Source: Cohnella zeiphila (GTDB taxonomy: Bacteria; Bacillota; Bacilli; Paenibacillales; Paenibacillaceae). From it: a stretch of 64,000 nucleotides of DNA. Of the stretch, positions 1-9,004 are shown in pieces (the stretch's first letter is position 1; each line of letters begins with the position of its first letter). Position numbers and translations under genes: made by a program. A model generated the notes under the pieces. It was not told where the DNA came from. It saw only the letters and a program-made list of their open reading frames with translations, and did not search any database. The stretch is from positions 186,001 through 250,000 of the forward strand of contig NZ_JACJVO010000024.1 of the NCBI RefSeq assembly GCF_014212055.1. The letters run 5' to 3'.

Positions 1-136
1 CCGTGGAAGGATCGTACGGCACCGCGCCCAAATGCAGCAGCCGTACGTCCAGCTCGTCCGTAATATGAAGAGCGATATAAAGTCCGTTTTCCTCGATCTC
101 GATTCGGTTTGCCACCTGAGCACCCGCTTTCCTCAT
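1..136 (-). CDS. Partial CDS (N-terminus only), possibly an alpha-galactosidase-like glycoside hydrolase
   Basis: An open frame runs off the left edge; only about 45 codons are visible. It begins at ATG 136 or, more likely, at GTG 115, which has a GGAAAG-like sequence upstream; ATG 136 has no clear ribosome binding site. The peptide has alternating hydrophobic strands and ends in the pattern DVRLLHLGAVPYDPST, which resembles the N-terminal beta-sandwich of GH36 alpha-galactosidases. It lies downstream of, and on the same strand as, a sugar-binding lipoprotein gene, which would fit a carbohydrate-use locus. The family call is tentative because no catalytic region is in view. Confidence 0.4.
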   Translation of the reverse strand, partial: MRKAGAQVANRIEIEENGLYIALHITDELDVRLLHLGAVPYDPST

Positions 137-187
137 ATTCAAAATAACGTGTCTCCGATAGGCCAAGCGCCGGGCACAGGTGCAGCG

Positions 188-377
188 GATACGATGATTT
201 ATATCGCAAGCGCGCTCTTCGGACTAGCGCAGCCTTGCGCTTGCGATGTTTTGTATCGCATAAGCTTGCAGCAAAGCCGCTGGCCGAGCTCAAGTAACGC
301 TGATGCGATGATTGATATCGCAAGCGAGCTCTTCGGGCTCGTCCAGCCTTGCGCTAGCGATGTTTTGCATCGCATCA
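188..377. repeat. Tandem 76-bp repeat, each unit an imperfect hairpin
   Basis: Two similar units lie at 188-263 and 302-377, a period of 114 bp. Each begins GAT(A/G)CGATGATT and ends GCGATGTTTTG(T/C)ATCGCAT. Within a unit the two ends are partly inverted copies of each other (GCGATA...CAAGCG against CGCTTGCGAT...TATCGC), so each can fold into an arm of about 20 bp. The whole 137-686 stretch carries no convincing gene. The 400-570 part is C-rich, with short repeats such as CGACCAACC. No transposase or terminal repeat was seen. Confidence 0.6.
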
Positions 378-581
378 ACTTTGCTCGCGCTTGCCGCAGC
401 GGGGCCGCAACAGCCTCCCCAAAGCTCCGGCTTGCTCCCCGACCAGCCTTTGCGCTGCTCCAACCTGACCTGGGAGCTGCTCCGATCACTCCAACGCCCC
501 CGTATCGCCCTGGCGCCGCCGCGACCAACCGAGCGGCCCCCCGCGCTTCCCCGACCAACCCGGCGCCCCCGTATAACGCGA

Positions 582-665
582 CTTAACTCAGCCCCGCACG
601 GGACTGAGTTAAGCGCGGACGTTGTACGGGCGGTCCCGCCTCGGGCGGACGCCTCAGGCGGACCG
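582..665 (-). terminator. Two stacked hairpins after the sugar-binding protein gene
   Basis: A perfect 10-bp stem (CTTAACTCAG at 582-591, CTGAGTTAAG at 604-613) and a GC-rich stem (CGGTCCcGCCT at 631-641, AGGCGGACCG at 656-665) follow the lipoprotein stop codon at 687. Neither is followed by a clear T tract on the minus strand. They may work as terminators or as 3'-end RNA stabilisers. Confidence 0.45.
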
Positions 666-686
666 GTATCCCGGCGCTGCCGATTC

Positions 687-2027
687 TTATTGCGAGGAGC
701 CCAGTTGCTGCCAGGCTTGCTCGATCTGCTTGATCGCAGCGTCTTTCTTCAGGCTGCCGCCGATATAAGACTGCATGATCTCGCCGAACTTCTGATGGAA
801 CGAGTCGGTCGAATAGTTGATGGACAGGTCGCCGGATTTCTCCGTCTTGAGAATCTCGTCCATCTCCTTCGGCATGTCGAGGGCCGGCAGCGGAGCGTCC
901 TTGATCGGCGGAATGACCTTCGCCACGGTGGAGAACCAGTTCTTGCCGTAGTCGGACGTGTACAGCCAGTTGAAGAAGTCGACGACGTCCTTCACGTTCT
1001 TGGAGTCTTTGCTGATCCGCAGGGCTTGGTCGGCGCCGGTAATGATAACCGCTTGGTCGGCCTTGTCGCTGACCGGGTAGCCCATGATGCCGATCTGAAT
1101 GTCCGGGTTGATCTTCTTGATCGCTTCTTCGTCCCAGGCGCCCTTGCCGGTCATCATCGCCGCCTTGCCGGATGCGAAGTCGCTGATCTCGGCGTTGCTG
1201 TCGCGTTCAAGCGGCTTGTCGGTGCCGTGCTTGACCGTCTTGTCGATGAAATCGAAGAAGTTGTTCTCCAGCAAAGGATGGTCGGCGAACGTCGTCTTGC
1301 CGGCGATGAAGTCGGCGACGAGCTGCTTCGGCTCCTCGTTCGCGTCCTGCGCGGCCGCGTCTACGAAATGCTGGAAGATGTGCTTCCACACCCACCATTC
1401 TTTGTAGGCGTTGGCGAACGGCGTAATGCCTTTGGCCTCCAGCTTCGCGATGGCGTCGTCCAGCTGCGCGGTCGTCTTGGGCACTTCCGTGATGCCGGCG
1501 TCGGCGAACAGCTTCTTGTTGTAGATCATCGTGAACAGGTTGCCCTTGACCGGAAGCCCGAGCACCTTGCCGTCGGTCGAGGTCATGTTGGCGCGCACGG
1601 AGTCCGTCATCGCGGCGGCCAGCGGCTCGTTCGTCAGGTCCTGGCTGTATTCCTCGTAGGTGTCGATATCGCCGCCCGCCGTCGTCTGGAATACGTCCGG
1701 CACGTTGCCGGAAGCGATCCGCGACTTCAGGACGGTGTTGTAGTCCGCCTGCATGATCTCGAGGTTGATCGTGACGTTCGGCTTGACCTTCTTGTATTCC
1801 GCGATATAAGCGTTGAAAGCGTCGGTATATTCCGGAGAAGCCGTGAACATGTTGATCGTGACCGGCTTGTTCGACGTTTCTCCGCTTGCCGCCGAAGATG
1901 CCGGAGCGGATGCCGTTCCCGTCGCGGCGTTGCCTGCGTTGTTGGCGTTGTTGCTGCTGCCGCAAGCGGCCAGCAGTCCGGCCGTCAGCGCGATGCCGGC
2001 TGTCAACCCCAGTGCTTTCTTTACCAT
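687..2027 (-). CDS. ABC transporter extracellular sugar-binding lipoprotein (family 1)
   Basis: This 446-residue lipoprotein captures a sugar outside the membrane and delivers it to the permease pair. A signal peptide ends in the lipobox LAAC with the lipid-bearing Cys at residue 22, followed by a Gly/Ser/Ala/Asn-rich tether to about residue 52. The mature part shows the family 1 pattern, including a segment on Trp-type ligand contacts and the GKGAWDEEAI region. The importer's other parts are nearby but in separate transcripts: the regulator and kinase lie just upstream on the same strand, and the permeases are divergent at 5810-7530. No ATPase gene is present, as is usual when a shared MsmX-type ATPase serves several importers. 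The exact sugar is not readable. Confidence 0.9.
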   Translation of the reverse strand: MVKKALGLTAGIALTAGLLAACGSSNNANNAGNAATGTASAPASSAASGETSNKPVTINMFTASPEYTDAFNAYIAEYKKVKPNVTINLEIMQADYNTVLKSRIASGNVPDVFQTTAGGDIDTYEEYSQDLTNEPLAAAMTDSVRANMTSTDGKVLGLPVKGNLFTMIYNKKLFADAGITEVPKTTAQLDDAIAKLEAKGITPFANAYKEWWVWKHIFQHFVDAAAQDANEEPKQLVADFIAGKTTFADHPLLENNFFDFIDKTVKHGTDKPLERDSNAEISDFASGKAAMMTGKGAWDEEAIKKINPDIQIGIMGYPVSDKADQAVIITGADQALRISKDSKNVKDVVDFFNWLYTSDYGKNWFSTVAKVIPPIKDAPLPALDMPKEMDEILKTEKSGDLSINYSTDSFHQKFGEIMQSYIGGSLKKDAAIKQIEQAWQQLGSSQ

Positions 2028-2155
2028 GTTGCGCCCCCATTTCCAATCTTGATTGTTTTTGAGCTTGAAGCTAATTCTAAAGATTTCGGGGAAGGAGAAA
2101 AATGTAGATAAGTGGCCTCTTAAGGGTAAAAAAGTGTAATCCGGCCTGTTCGCTT

Positions 2156-3805
2156 TTATCCATCCGTCCGGCCTGTCCGGTATTCGGAAGGGGACAAGGA
2201 ATAGTAATTCCGGAACGCCTTGCTGAAGTAATTTTTGTCCTTGTAGCCGAGCATCTCCGAGATTTCCTGGATCTTCAGATCGGAGTGGCCGAGCAGCTCC
2301 TTGGCCTTCTCCATCCGGATCTTCTGCACGTATTCGTGAATGCCGAAGCCGTACTGCTGCTTGAACAGCTTCATCAGGTATTCCCGGCTCAAATAATACT
2401 TCTCGGTGAACATCGAGATCTTGATATCCTCGAAGTAATGCTGGTCGATGTATTCCTTGATCTCGTGAACGTCGAACGGCCTCTCCGCGGAGGAGACGGC
2501 ACGGATCTGTCCGGCGTAATAAGTCAGAATGTCCAGCAGCAGCGCCTCGTATTGGTCGATATCGGCATAATCGGACGAAAGACCGATCGCTCTCAAGGAA
2601 CTCTCCCCTGCATCGGCGAGCTTATTCTCTTGCACGCCGTACTCCAGCGCCAGGTCGCCTAGCAGGAAGACGAATTCCCCGAGCAGCCGGCCGGCCTCCC
2701 TAAGGCTGAGCGCATCCAGAGAACGCAGTTTCTTGACGTAATCGGCCACGACGGTGCGGGCCTGATTCGCATGGCCGCCGTCGATCGCGCCGCGGAGCTG
2801 GCCGATCCGGCCGGCGAACGAAGGCGTCTCCTTCGGCGGCGGGGAATCCGCCCGAGGCGCGGCTTGGACCACCGTCCCGCCCCCGCCCAGCTTGAGCAGA
2901 TCGATCTCGCCCGCCGCCGCTTCGGCGCTCTCGAACGAATCCGCCAGCTTGGAGATATCCGGGGCGGGAGCGCCGATGCCGACGACGACCGTCAAGCCGA
3001 ATAGATCGCGGAGCGCGGCGACGACCTTTTTCATAAAATGCGCCGATCGAAAGCCCAAATCGCCCGTATGCCCGCCGGTCAACGTGTGAAAGACGACGAT
3101 TTCCCGCTCCCGCTTCGGATGAGGGAAGCTGAAGCTCTGGAAACCCTCCTCGGCGAAATCGTGGATCACGTTCGTTACGGCGAACGAGAGCAAGTCCCGT
3201 TCCCGTTTGAACCGCGCCGCGGCCGTCGCCTCCGGGTTAAGCAGGAGCACCGCCGACGTTCCAAACCGCTTGTCCGGATCGTCGGCCCCGATCAACCGGA
3301 GGAACGACTCGTTGCTGCGAACCTTGAGGTTTCGCTCGATGATCTGAAAGATGATGTTCTCCTTCAGTTTCGGCACCGACAGATTGAGCGTAATGTTGCG
3401 GTTGATATCCTCGTTCTCGCTCTCTTTGCGCGCTTCCAGCACCCCGATCGCCTTGCGCAGCGCCTGGTTCAGGTCGGCGCGGTTGACCGGCTTGAGCAGG
3501 TAGTCGACGACTCTCGAGCGGATCGCCTGCCTCGTGAACTCGAAATCGTTGTAGCCGCTGATGACGATCGTGAACAGATTCGGATAGTCCCGCTCCACGT
3601 TCTGCAGGAATTCCATCCCGTTCATCTCGGGCATCTTCATGTCCACGAGCACCAGGTCGGGCTTCCACTCCTGAAGCATCGCCAGCCCCGCGCGGCCGTC
3701 GCCGGCCTCTCTCACTTCTCGCACGCCCAGCCCTTCCCAGTCTCCCAGAATTCGAATCGCTTCGCGCGAAGGCTCTTCGTCGTCGATAATCAGCGCTTTA
3801 TACAT
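2156..3805 (-). CDS. YesN-type response regulator with AraC DNA-binding domain
   Basis: This 549-residue protein has an N-terminal receiver domain (DD at 8-9, phosphoacceptor D55 in LVDMKMPEMNG, K near 107). A long middle region of unknown fold follows, and a C-terminal pair of AraC helix-turn-helix motifs lies at roughly 445-545, ending in the FSKAFRNYY-x-SPSEYR signature. It overlaps the upstream kinase gene by 8 bp, so the two are translationally coupled. By family precedent it activates the neighbouring sugar-importer promoters when its kinase senses substrate. The operator was not identified. Confidence 0.92.
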   Translation of the reverse strand: MYKALIIDDEEPSREAIRILGDWEGLGVREVREAGDGRAGLAMLQEWKPDLVLVDMKMPEMNGMEFLQNVERDYPNLFTIVISGYNDFEFTRQAIRSRVVDYLLKPVNRADLNQALRKAIGVLEARKESENEDINRNITLNLSVPKLKENIIFQIIERNLKVRSNESFLRLIGADDPDKRFGTSAVLLLNPEATAAARFKRERDLLSFAVTNVIHDFAEEGFQSFSFPHPKREREIVVFHTLTGGHTGDLGFRSAHFMKKVVAALRDLFGLTVVVGIGAPAPDISKLADSFESAEAAAGEIDLLKLGGGGTVVQAAPRADSPPPKETPSFAGRIGQLRGAIDGGHANQARTVVADYVKKLRSLDALSLREAGRLLGEFVFLLGDLALEYGVQENKLADAGESSLRAIGLSSDYADIDQYEALLLDILTYYAGQIRAVSSAERPFDVHEIKEYIDQHYFEDIKISMFTEKYYLSREYLMKLFKQQYGFGIHEYVQKIRMEKAKELLGHSDLKIQEISEMLGYKDKNYFSKAFRNYYSLSPSEYRTGRTDG

Positions 3806-5630
3806 GAACGCCGCCTCCCCTCGGAATGATCATGCTCATCTCGGTACCGGACTCGTCCGTCTCAATCTCGAGGCCCGCCTCATCTCCGTAGATCAGCTTC
3901 AGGCGGGCGTTCAGATTTTTGAGTCCGATGCTCTCCCCTTCGCGGTCCTCCCATTCGGCGCGGAACGAGCGAAGGATGTCCCGCAGCCGGTCCGGCGCGA
4001 TGCCGGGGCCGTTGTCCCGAACCGAGATGACGGCTTGCAGCTCGGTCAGATGGATGCGGATGACGATGGTGATGGCGCTGGATACTTTCTCGAGCGCATG
4101 CTTGATCGAATTTTCCACCAGGGATTGAATCGACAGCTTCGGAACGGCGATGTCCGTCTGCGATTCGTCGAAATCGTAGACGACCTGAAGCCGCCGGCCG
4201 AACCGGGCTTTCTGAAGAACGAGATACCGCTCGATATGCTTCAATTCGTCCTTAGCATGAACGATGTCCTTGCCGCTTATGCAATATCTTAGCGTCATCG
4301 CCAGCGCGTCCACCATATCGGCAATCTCGTCCATCCCGCCCTTGAGAGCTTTCGTCGAGATCGCCTGCAGCGCGTTGTACAGGAAGTGGGGATTGATCTC
4401 AGCCTCCAGCGCTTTGAGAATCGCGTTCTTCTCGACCAGCTTCATCTTGTAGCGCTCGTTGATCAGCTCGTTCGTGCGCCGGACCATCAGGTTGAAGTGC
4501 TTCGACAGATAGGCGATCTCGTCGCGTCCTCTCACTTCGGCCGCCGCGTCGAACTCCCCGGTGCTGAACCGGCTCATCTGCCGGGACAGCTTCTTGAGCG
4601 GGCTCGTAATGGCGTTCGACGTCAAGGTGACGAGCACGATCGCGAGCAGCAGGAAGCCGAAGCCGGTCCAGATGCCGATAAGGCGGGCGGTCCGGGCGGC
4701 GGCGTAAATCTCGCTGTACGGGATCGGCTTGATCAGCTTCCAACCGTCAGTCCCGCTCACGTTGTAGACGACGAGATACTTTCTGCTCCCCTCTTCCCAA
4801 GTGAACTGGGGCTTGGCCATGGACGGATCGACGTTGGCGAGAAAAGCGGACGTCCCGATCGCCTTGTAAAACGTCTTGTCGTCCACATGGAACGGAACGT
4901 TGCCGGAATCGAGAAACATCAGGTGCTCTCCGCCGGCGAACGGAACGTCCTGGACGATCTGGTTTTTGACCGAATCGTTGAAATAGAACGACAACACCGC
5001 CCGAGGCTGCCGGTCCGCCAGCGACCTTATGACCCGATGATAGGCCATGAAGCAGTTCTCCCCGTCGAACGGATAGCCGATCTCCGCGGGGAAAATCAAA
5101 GACTGGATCGCGCGGTTCTTCCCGCTGGCCATCGCCTCCCGGTACCACGCCTGGCGCGGAATGCTGTCATCCAGTCCCGCGCTGACCGTCACGTTGCTTG
5201 CTTCCCGCGAGATGTAAATGTATTTGCCTTCGTCCACCAAGTACAAGTAAATCCGTTCGATATCGGTGCGGGAATAATAAAGGGTTCGAAGATAGTCCTC
5301 CAGATAAAGCCGCGAAGCGTAATCGACCGATTCGTGCTTGATGGCGTCGATGATCTCGTCGTATTTGATCTGGGGCAGCGAGAGCTGTTCGATCTCGGAG
5401 AAGTACTTCTCGAAGTTCTGGTTCACGAGCTTCAGGTTGTTCGTATTGCTCGCGATGCTGTTCTGAACCGATTCCCGCTCGATGATCTTGTAGGAAATAA
5501 ACGTAAGCGATGCCACGATCAGAATGATTATGGAGGTGAAGAGCAAAATAAGCTTGTTGACGAGCCGGCGCGTGGCCAGATCCCGCAGGCGGCGCAGCGC
5601 CGTTCCCGTCCATTCTCGTACGTTCCCCAT
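3798..5630 (-). CDS. YesM-type sensor histidine kinase
   Basis: The start was set at ATG 5630 because AGGAGG lies 4 nt upstream; an in-frame ATG 30 bp earlier lacks a site. The 610-residue protein has a membrane helix near residues 20-45, an extracytoplasmic sensor of about 240 residues, a second helix near 290-315 and a HAMP linker. The His_kinase box (EINPHFLYNALQAIS) carries the phosphorylated His, and an ATP-binding end has NSIKHAL and RDNGPGIAP. It is the partner of the regulator that follows. It probably senses external sugar directly or through the binding protein, which is inference from the family. Confidence 0.92.
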   Translation of the reverse strand: MGNVREWTGTALRRLRDLATRRLVNKLILLFTSIIILIVASLTFISYKIIERESVQNSIASNTNNLKLVNQNFEKYFSEIEQLSLPQIKYDEIIDAIKHESVDYASRLYLEDYLRTLYYSRTDIERIYLYLVDEGKYIYISREASNVTVSAGLDDSIPRQAWYREAMASGKNRAIQSLIFPAEIGYPFDGENCFMAYHRVIRSLADRQPRAVLSFYFNDSVKNQIVQDVPFAGGEHLMFLDSGNVPFHVDDKTFYKAIGTSAFLANVDPSMAKPQFTWEEGSRKYLVVYNVSGTDGWKLIKPIPYSEIYAAARTARLIGIWTGFGFLLLAIVLVTLTSNAITSPLKKLSRQMSRFSTGEFDAAAEVRGRDEIAYLSKHFNLMVRRTNELINERYKMKLVEKNAILKALEAEINPHFLYNALQAISTKALKGGMDEIADMVDALAMTLRYCISGKDIVHAKDELKHIERYLVLQKARFGRRLQVVYDFDESQTDIAVPKLSIQSLVENSIKHALEKVSSAITIVIRIHLTELQAVISVRDNGPGIAPDRLRDILRSFRAEWEDREGESIGLKNLNARLKLIYGDEAGLEIETDESGTEMSMIIPRGGGVHV

Positions 5631-5809
5631 CGGTCCTCCTCCCGGGCGGATCCAGTTCACCTTATTACCCTTAACTGTTTACTTAAATCCATTTTTCGGC
5701 TGGTTGGGCTGTTTTATAATGCACTATAGCCTAACCGGCATAGGTCTGTACAGCCAGGCCTCCGGTGCCAACCGACAAATCCATGCTATACGACAATGAG
5801 GTGCGGACG
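5631..5809. promoter_or_regulatory. Divergent promoter region between kinase and permease genes
   Basis: The 179-bp gap separates the divergent kinase (minus) and permease (plus) transcripts and must hold promoters for both. A TATAAT at 5715-5720 is a good plus-strand -10 box, but no matching TTGACA lies 17 bp upstream, which fits activator dependence. The AraC-type regulator encoded next door is the likely activator. No clean palindrome was found. Confidence 0.45.
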
Positions 5810-6697
5810 ATGAACAAATGGGGCAGACGATTGACCGAGAAAGTGGAGTTCGGCATCTTCACCTTGCCCGTTCTGATATGCGTAGCGGTTGCTTTTTACA
5901 TCCCGTTCGTCCTGACGGTCCGCTATTCGCTGACCAAGTGGAACGGCATTTCCAAGCATCCGAAGTTTATCGGAATGGACAATTTCAAGCAGATTTTCAC
6001 GGGCGACGACCTCTTCGCCAGCTCGTCCTGGTTCACCGTCAAATATACGATCCTGTATATTATCCTGATCAACGTGCTGGCTATCCTGCTGGCGCTCGTG
6101 CTGGACTCGAAGCTGAAGTCAAAAGCGTTTTTGAGGGCGGCGTTCTTCATCCCTTACATTCTGAGCCTGGTCATCGTAGGGTTCATCTGGAAGTTCATCT
6201 TCATGCAGGGCTTCGAATCGCTGGGGAACAGCACGGGCTGGTCGATCTTCGGCTGGAGCTGGCTGGGGACGCCAAGGCTGGCGTTCATCTCGGTGCTCGC
6301 AGTGTCGATCTGGCAGTCGATCGGCTTCTACCTCGTCATCTACATCGCGGGGCTGCAGTCGGTACCGGACGATCTGAAGGAGGCGGCCGTCGTCGACGGC
6401 GCCGGGCCGATCCGGAGGTTCTTCAGCGTAACGCTGCCGCTTCTCGCGCCTTCGATCACGATCGCCGTATTCATGGCGCTGACCAACTCGATCAAGGTGT
6501 TCGACGTCATCCTGTCCCTGACGGGCGGAGGTCCGGGCAGCTCGACCTACAGCGTCGCCTTCGACATCTATCAGGACACGTTCACGAACAATCTGTACGG
6601 CTACGGTACCGCCAAAGCGCTCGTTCTGTTCGTCGCGGTGCTCATCATTACGGTCGTTCAGTTGACGATCTTCAAACGCAGGGAGGTTGAGAGCTAA
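5810..6697 (+). CDS. Sugar ABC transporter permease (MalF/UgpA-like)
   Basis: ATG 5810 is preferred because GAGGTG lies 6 nt upstream; an ATG at 5765 has no site. The 295-residue protein has about six membrane helices and the inner-membrane permease signature EAAVVDGAGPIRRFFSVTLP, the loop that docks the ATPase. It forms one half of the channel with the next gene, to which it is joined by a TAATG stop-start overlap. It works with the binding lipoprotein at 687-2027. Confidence 0.93.
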   Translation: MNKWGRRLTEKVEFGIFTLPVLICVAVAFYIPFVLTVRYSLTKWNGISKHPKFIGMDNFKQIFTGDDLFASSSWFTVKYTILYIILINVLAILLALVLDSKLKSKAFLRAAFFIPYILSLVIVGFIWKFIFMQGFESLGNSTGWSIFGWSWLGTPRLAFISVLAVSIWQSIGFYLVIYIAGLQSVPDDLKEAAVVDGAGPIRRFFSVTLPLLAPSITIAVFMALTNSIKVFDVILSLTGGGPGSSTYSVAFDIYQDTFTNNLYGYGTAKALVLFVAVLIITVVQLTIFKRREVES

Positions 6698-7530
6698 TGC
6701 GCAGCAGCAATACGGCCGGCCGGATCATCGGGGAAGTCGTGATGATCGTCATCGCGCTTCTGTTCCTCTACCCGCTGTTCCTTGCCATTTTCAACTCCCT
6801 GAAGACCTTCCAGGAAGTGTTGACCGACGTCATTGCCCTGCCGAAGCATCTGATGTTCGCCAACTATTCGTACGTCTGGAAATTCATCAACTACCCGCGG
6901 CTGTTCCTGAACAACTTCGTCATTACCGTTCTCGGACTGCTCGGCATTATCCTCGTCTCCTCGGTCGCGGCTTACAAGCTGTCGCGGACGAGATCGCGGC
7001 TCAGCATGGTTCTCTATTTCCTGTGCATCATGCCGATGCTCATTCCGTTCCAGTCGATCATGCTGACCGTCCTCAAGACGGCCCAATTCCTTCACCTGTC
7101 CAACAGCACGTGGGGGCTCGGCCTGCTGTACTGGGGATTCGGAGCTCCGCTCGCCGTGTTCATCTACCACGGCTTCGTCAAAGGCATTCCGCGCGAGCTC
7201 GACGAGAGCGCCACGATCGACGGAGCTTCCGGCTTCCGGCTGTTCTTCTCGATCATCTTCCCGCTGCTGAAGTCGGTCACCGCCACGATCATCATCATCG
7301 ACGTGATGTGGATCTGGAACGACTTTCTGCTTCCGCTGCTCATGGTCAACGGCTCGCCGACGACCAAGACGCTGACGCTCGCCGCATACACGTTCGTCGG
7401 CCAGTACACGTCCGACTGGCAATATGCGATGACCGCCATGGTCATGGCCGTGCTGCCGTCGATCATCGTCTTTATCATCCTGCAGAAGTACGTCGTGAAA
7501 GGCGTCGTTGCGGGGGCGGTCAAGGGCTGA
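6697..7530 (+). CDS. Sugar ABC transporter permease (MalG/LacG-like)
   Basis: This is the second channel subunit, 277 residues with six predicted membrane helices. The ATPase-docking loop reads DESATIDGASGFRLFFSIIFPLL, and the C-terminus QKYVVKGVVAGAVKG is typical of MalG-type permeases. A GGGAGG site lies inside the end of the preceding gene and the start codon shares one base with its stop. The operon ends here with a long hairpin just past the stop. Confidence 0.93.
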   Translation: MRSSNTAGRIIGEVVMIVIALLFLYPLFLAIFNSLKTFQEVLTDVIALPKHLMFANYSYVWKFINYPRLFLNNFVITVLGLLGIILVSSVAAYKLSRTRSRLSMVLYFLCIMPMLIPFQSIMLTVLKTAQFLHLSNSTWGLGLLYWGFGAPLAVFIYHGFVKGIPRELDESATIDGASGFRLFFSIIFPLLKSVTATIIIIDVMWIWNDFLLPLLMVNGSPTTKTLTLAAYTFVGQYTSDWQYAMTAMVMAVLPSIIVFIILQKYVVKGVVAGAVKG

Positions 7531-7531
7531 G

Positions 7532-7588
7532 GCCGAATGTCCGCCGGGTTGCCCGGAGGCGAGAACCCGGCAGGGCGATATTCGGCGG
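7532..7588 (+). terminator. Extended hairpin after the permease operon
   Basis: Two nested arms pair: GCCGAAT (7532-7538) with ATTCGGC near 7579-7586, and GCCGGGTT (7543-7550) with AACCCGGC (7564-7571). The structure begins immediately after the permease stop and is followed by GGTTT. It is a probable terminator with a weak T tract. Confidence 0.5.
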
Positions 7589-7731
7589 TTTCTGGTCGGC
7601 ATTGACAGCGAAGGTCGGGGATTGGGGAATCCGGCAGCGGCTGCAAACAAGCTTCGGAATCTTCCGGGCCCGGTGCCGCTGCGGGGTTTCGGCGGTTGGC
7701 AGGTGTATGGGATGGATCCAACCCGCCGCCT

Positions 7732-7917
7732 CGAACGGGAAAACCTACTTATAATTATTAGCAGTCGATTTGATCGCCGCCCTGAACAGGAAAATCTCCT
7801 TATCTTTTCGCTTCTTGAGGTCATAAGAGCCTCCGGACGCTAAAGATAAGGAGATTTTCCGCTTTAATCCTTTGAATTCTCGTTTATACGGCTATTGTAA
7901 GGAGATATTCCCTTCCA
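7732..7917. repeat. Compound inverted repeat element, four copies in ++-- order
   Basis: Four copies of a motif close to GAACGGGAAAATCTCCTTAT lie here. Two are on the plus strand (starting about 7732 and 7783) and two on the minus strand (about 7842-7862 and 7894-7917). The inner pair forms a perfect 19-bp inverted repeat, 7789-7807 against 7842-7860, with a 34-nt loop. Copies are spaced about 50, 60 and 50 bp apart. The same order and spacing recurs at 43762-43947. The element sits between two convergent genes and codes for nothing evident; the rest of 7531-7932 holds only the hairpin above. Confidence 0.75.
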
Positions 7918-7932
7918 GGCTCACCCGTTCGC

Positions 7933-8862
7933 TCAAAACGCCCCCGTGGAGCACCGCTCCCACACCGCCAGCGTCTCCAGGCGCTGCCCGCGGAGGCGCT
8001 CGGTCGGCCAGATGCCGCGGTCTTCGCGAAGATCTTTCTCGATCAGCTTGAGCATCCACAGGGAGAAAACGGCGGCGAACAGCCGGTATTCCCGCAGGAA
8101 GGTTTCTTTCTCCGGAATCAGCCCGTCGCCCAGCCGGGCGGCCTCCTCCGCGTAAGCCTGCAGCAATCCGGCCCGCACCGAGTCCACGATCGGGCCTCTG
8201 GGATGGAGCGGATGCGACAGGTCGATCGCGTGGTACAGGTCCCAGTAAGGGCTGTTCAGGTGGGCATGCTCCCAGTCGAGCACGCGGATTCGCCCGCCCG
8301 CGACGGCGAAGTTGCCCGGGTGAAGATCTCCGTGCGAGAGGACCGGACGCCGCCCCCATTCGCCAAGTTCGGCCATTCTCGCTTCCGCCTCTCTCAGCCA
8401 CTTCCGTTCCTTCTCCTCCTTCGCCGAATCCAGCAATTCGCGCACCATTTGATTCACCGCCGGCTTCGGTCCGCTCAACGGCGCATTCGCCCATCGCTCA
8501 GCCGGCAGGCGGTGCCACTCGGCGATCCGCTTGACGAGCTCGCGGGCCGTGCTCTCCCGGAACGAGTGGTCCAACGGTCCGAGATCTTCGAACAGCAGCC
8601 AGCCGCCCCCTTCTTCTCTCTCCGGCGAGCAGCCGATCAGACGCGGATAGATCGGCGGAAGCGAAGGAAGCACATTCTCGTACACCCACCGCTCCAGCCC
8701 GGCCTGGGCGTCGTTGGTGAGCGGCTTGCGGATGAAGCTCTCGCCCTCCGACAGCCAGATTCTCTCCACCGGATGGCCGTTATTGCCCGTGTGCAATAAT
8801 TCTCTCCGCACGATGCGCCGCCGATCTCCGCCGCCGTTCCCCCATGGAATCCATTCCTTCAA
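7933..8862 (-). CDS. Aminoglycoside phosphotransferase (APH) family small-molecule kinase
   Basis: The 309-residue protein starts at TTG 8862, with GGGAGG 9 nt upstream. It has a protein-kinase-like fold: a catalytic loop SHGDLHPGNFAVAGGRIRVLDWEH, where the HGDLHxxN motif gives the catalytic Asp and Mg-binding Asn, followed by the DW metal-binding motif in place of DFG. A hydrophobic LLFEDLGPL segment marks the inter-lobe hinge. Members phosphorylate hydroxyls of antibiotics, choline, sugars or similar compounds; the substrate cannot be told. It stands alone and faces the permease operon, with the repeat element between. Confidence 0.85.
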   Translation of the reverse strand: MKEWIPWGNGGGDRRRIVRRELLHTGNNGHPVERIWLSEGESFIRKPLTNDAQAGLERWVYENVLPSLPPIYPRLIGCSPEREEGGGWLLFEDLGPLDHSFRESTARELVKRIAEWHRLPAERWANAPLSGPKPAVNQMVRELLDSAKEEKERKWLREAEARMAELGEWGRRPVLSHGDLHPGNFAVAGGRIRVLDWEHAHLNSPYWDLYHAIDLSHPLHPRGPIVDSVRAGLLQAYAEEAARLGDGLIPEKETFLREYRLFAAVFSLWMLKLIEKDLREDRGIWPTERLRGQRLETLAVWERCSTGAF

Positions 8863-9004
8863 GCTGTCCGCCTCCCGTTTGCTTGATTCCCATCATAAAG
8901 CTCCCTCCGGTCCGTTGTAAATCCGCAGTTTGTTCGCCATTATGTTAACCTCCATGTTAAAATGGGGTTTACAATACAGCATCCACCCCAAAGGAGGAAT
9001 CCGG

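Noticed and set aside
188..377. Possible CRISPR array
   Set aside because: Only two long, imperfect units that fold on themselves; no short identical repeats with unique spacers and no cas genes.
32..586. A 184-codon plus-strand frame spanning the tandem repeat
   Set aside because: Built from the repeat units and C-rich sequence; no RBS and no family resemblance.
312..2111. A 599-codon plus-strand open frame opposite the sugar-binding lipoprotein gene
   Set aside because: It is the antisense shadow of a clear lipoprotein gene; high GC keeps stop codons rare. Composition is Arg/Asp/Val-rich without any domain.
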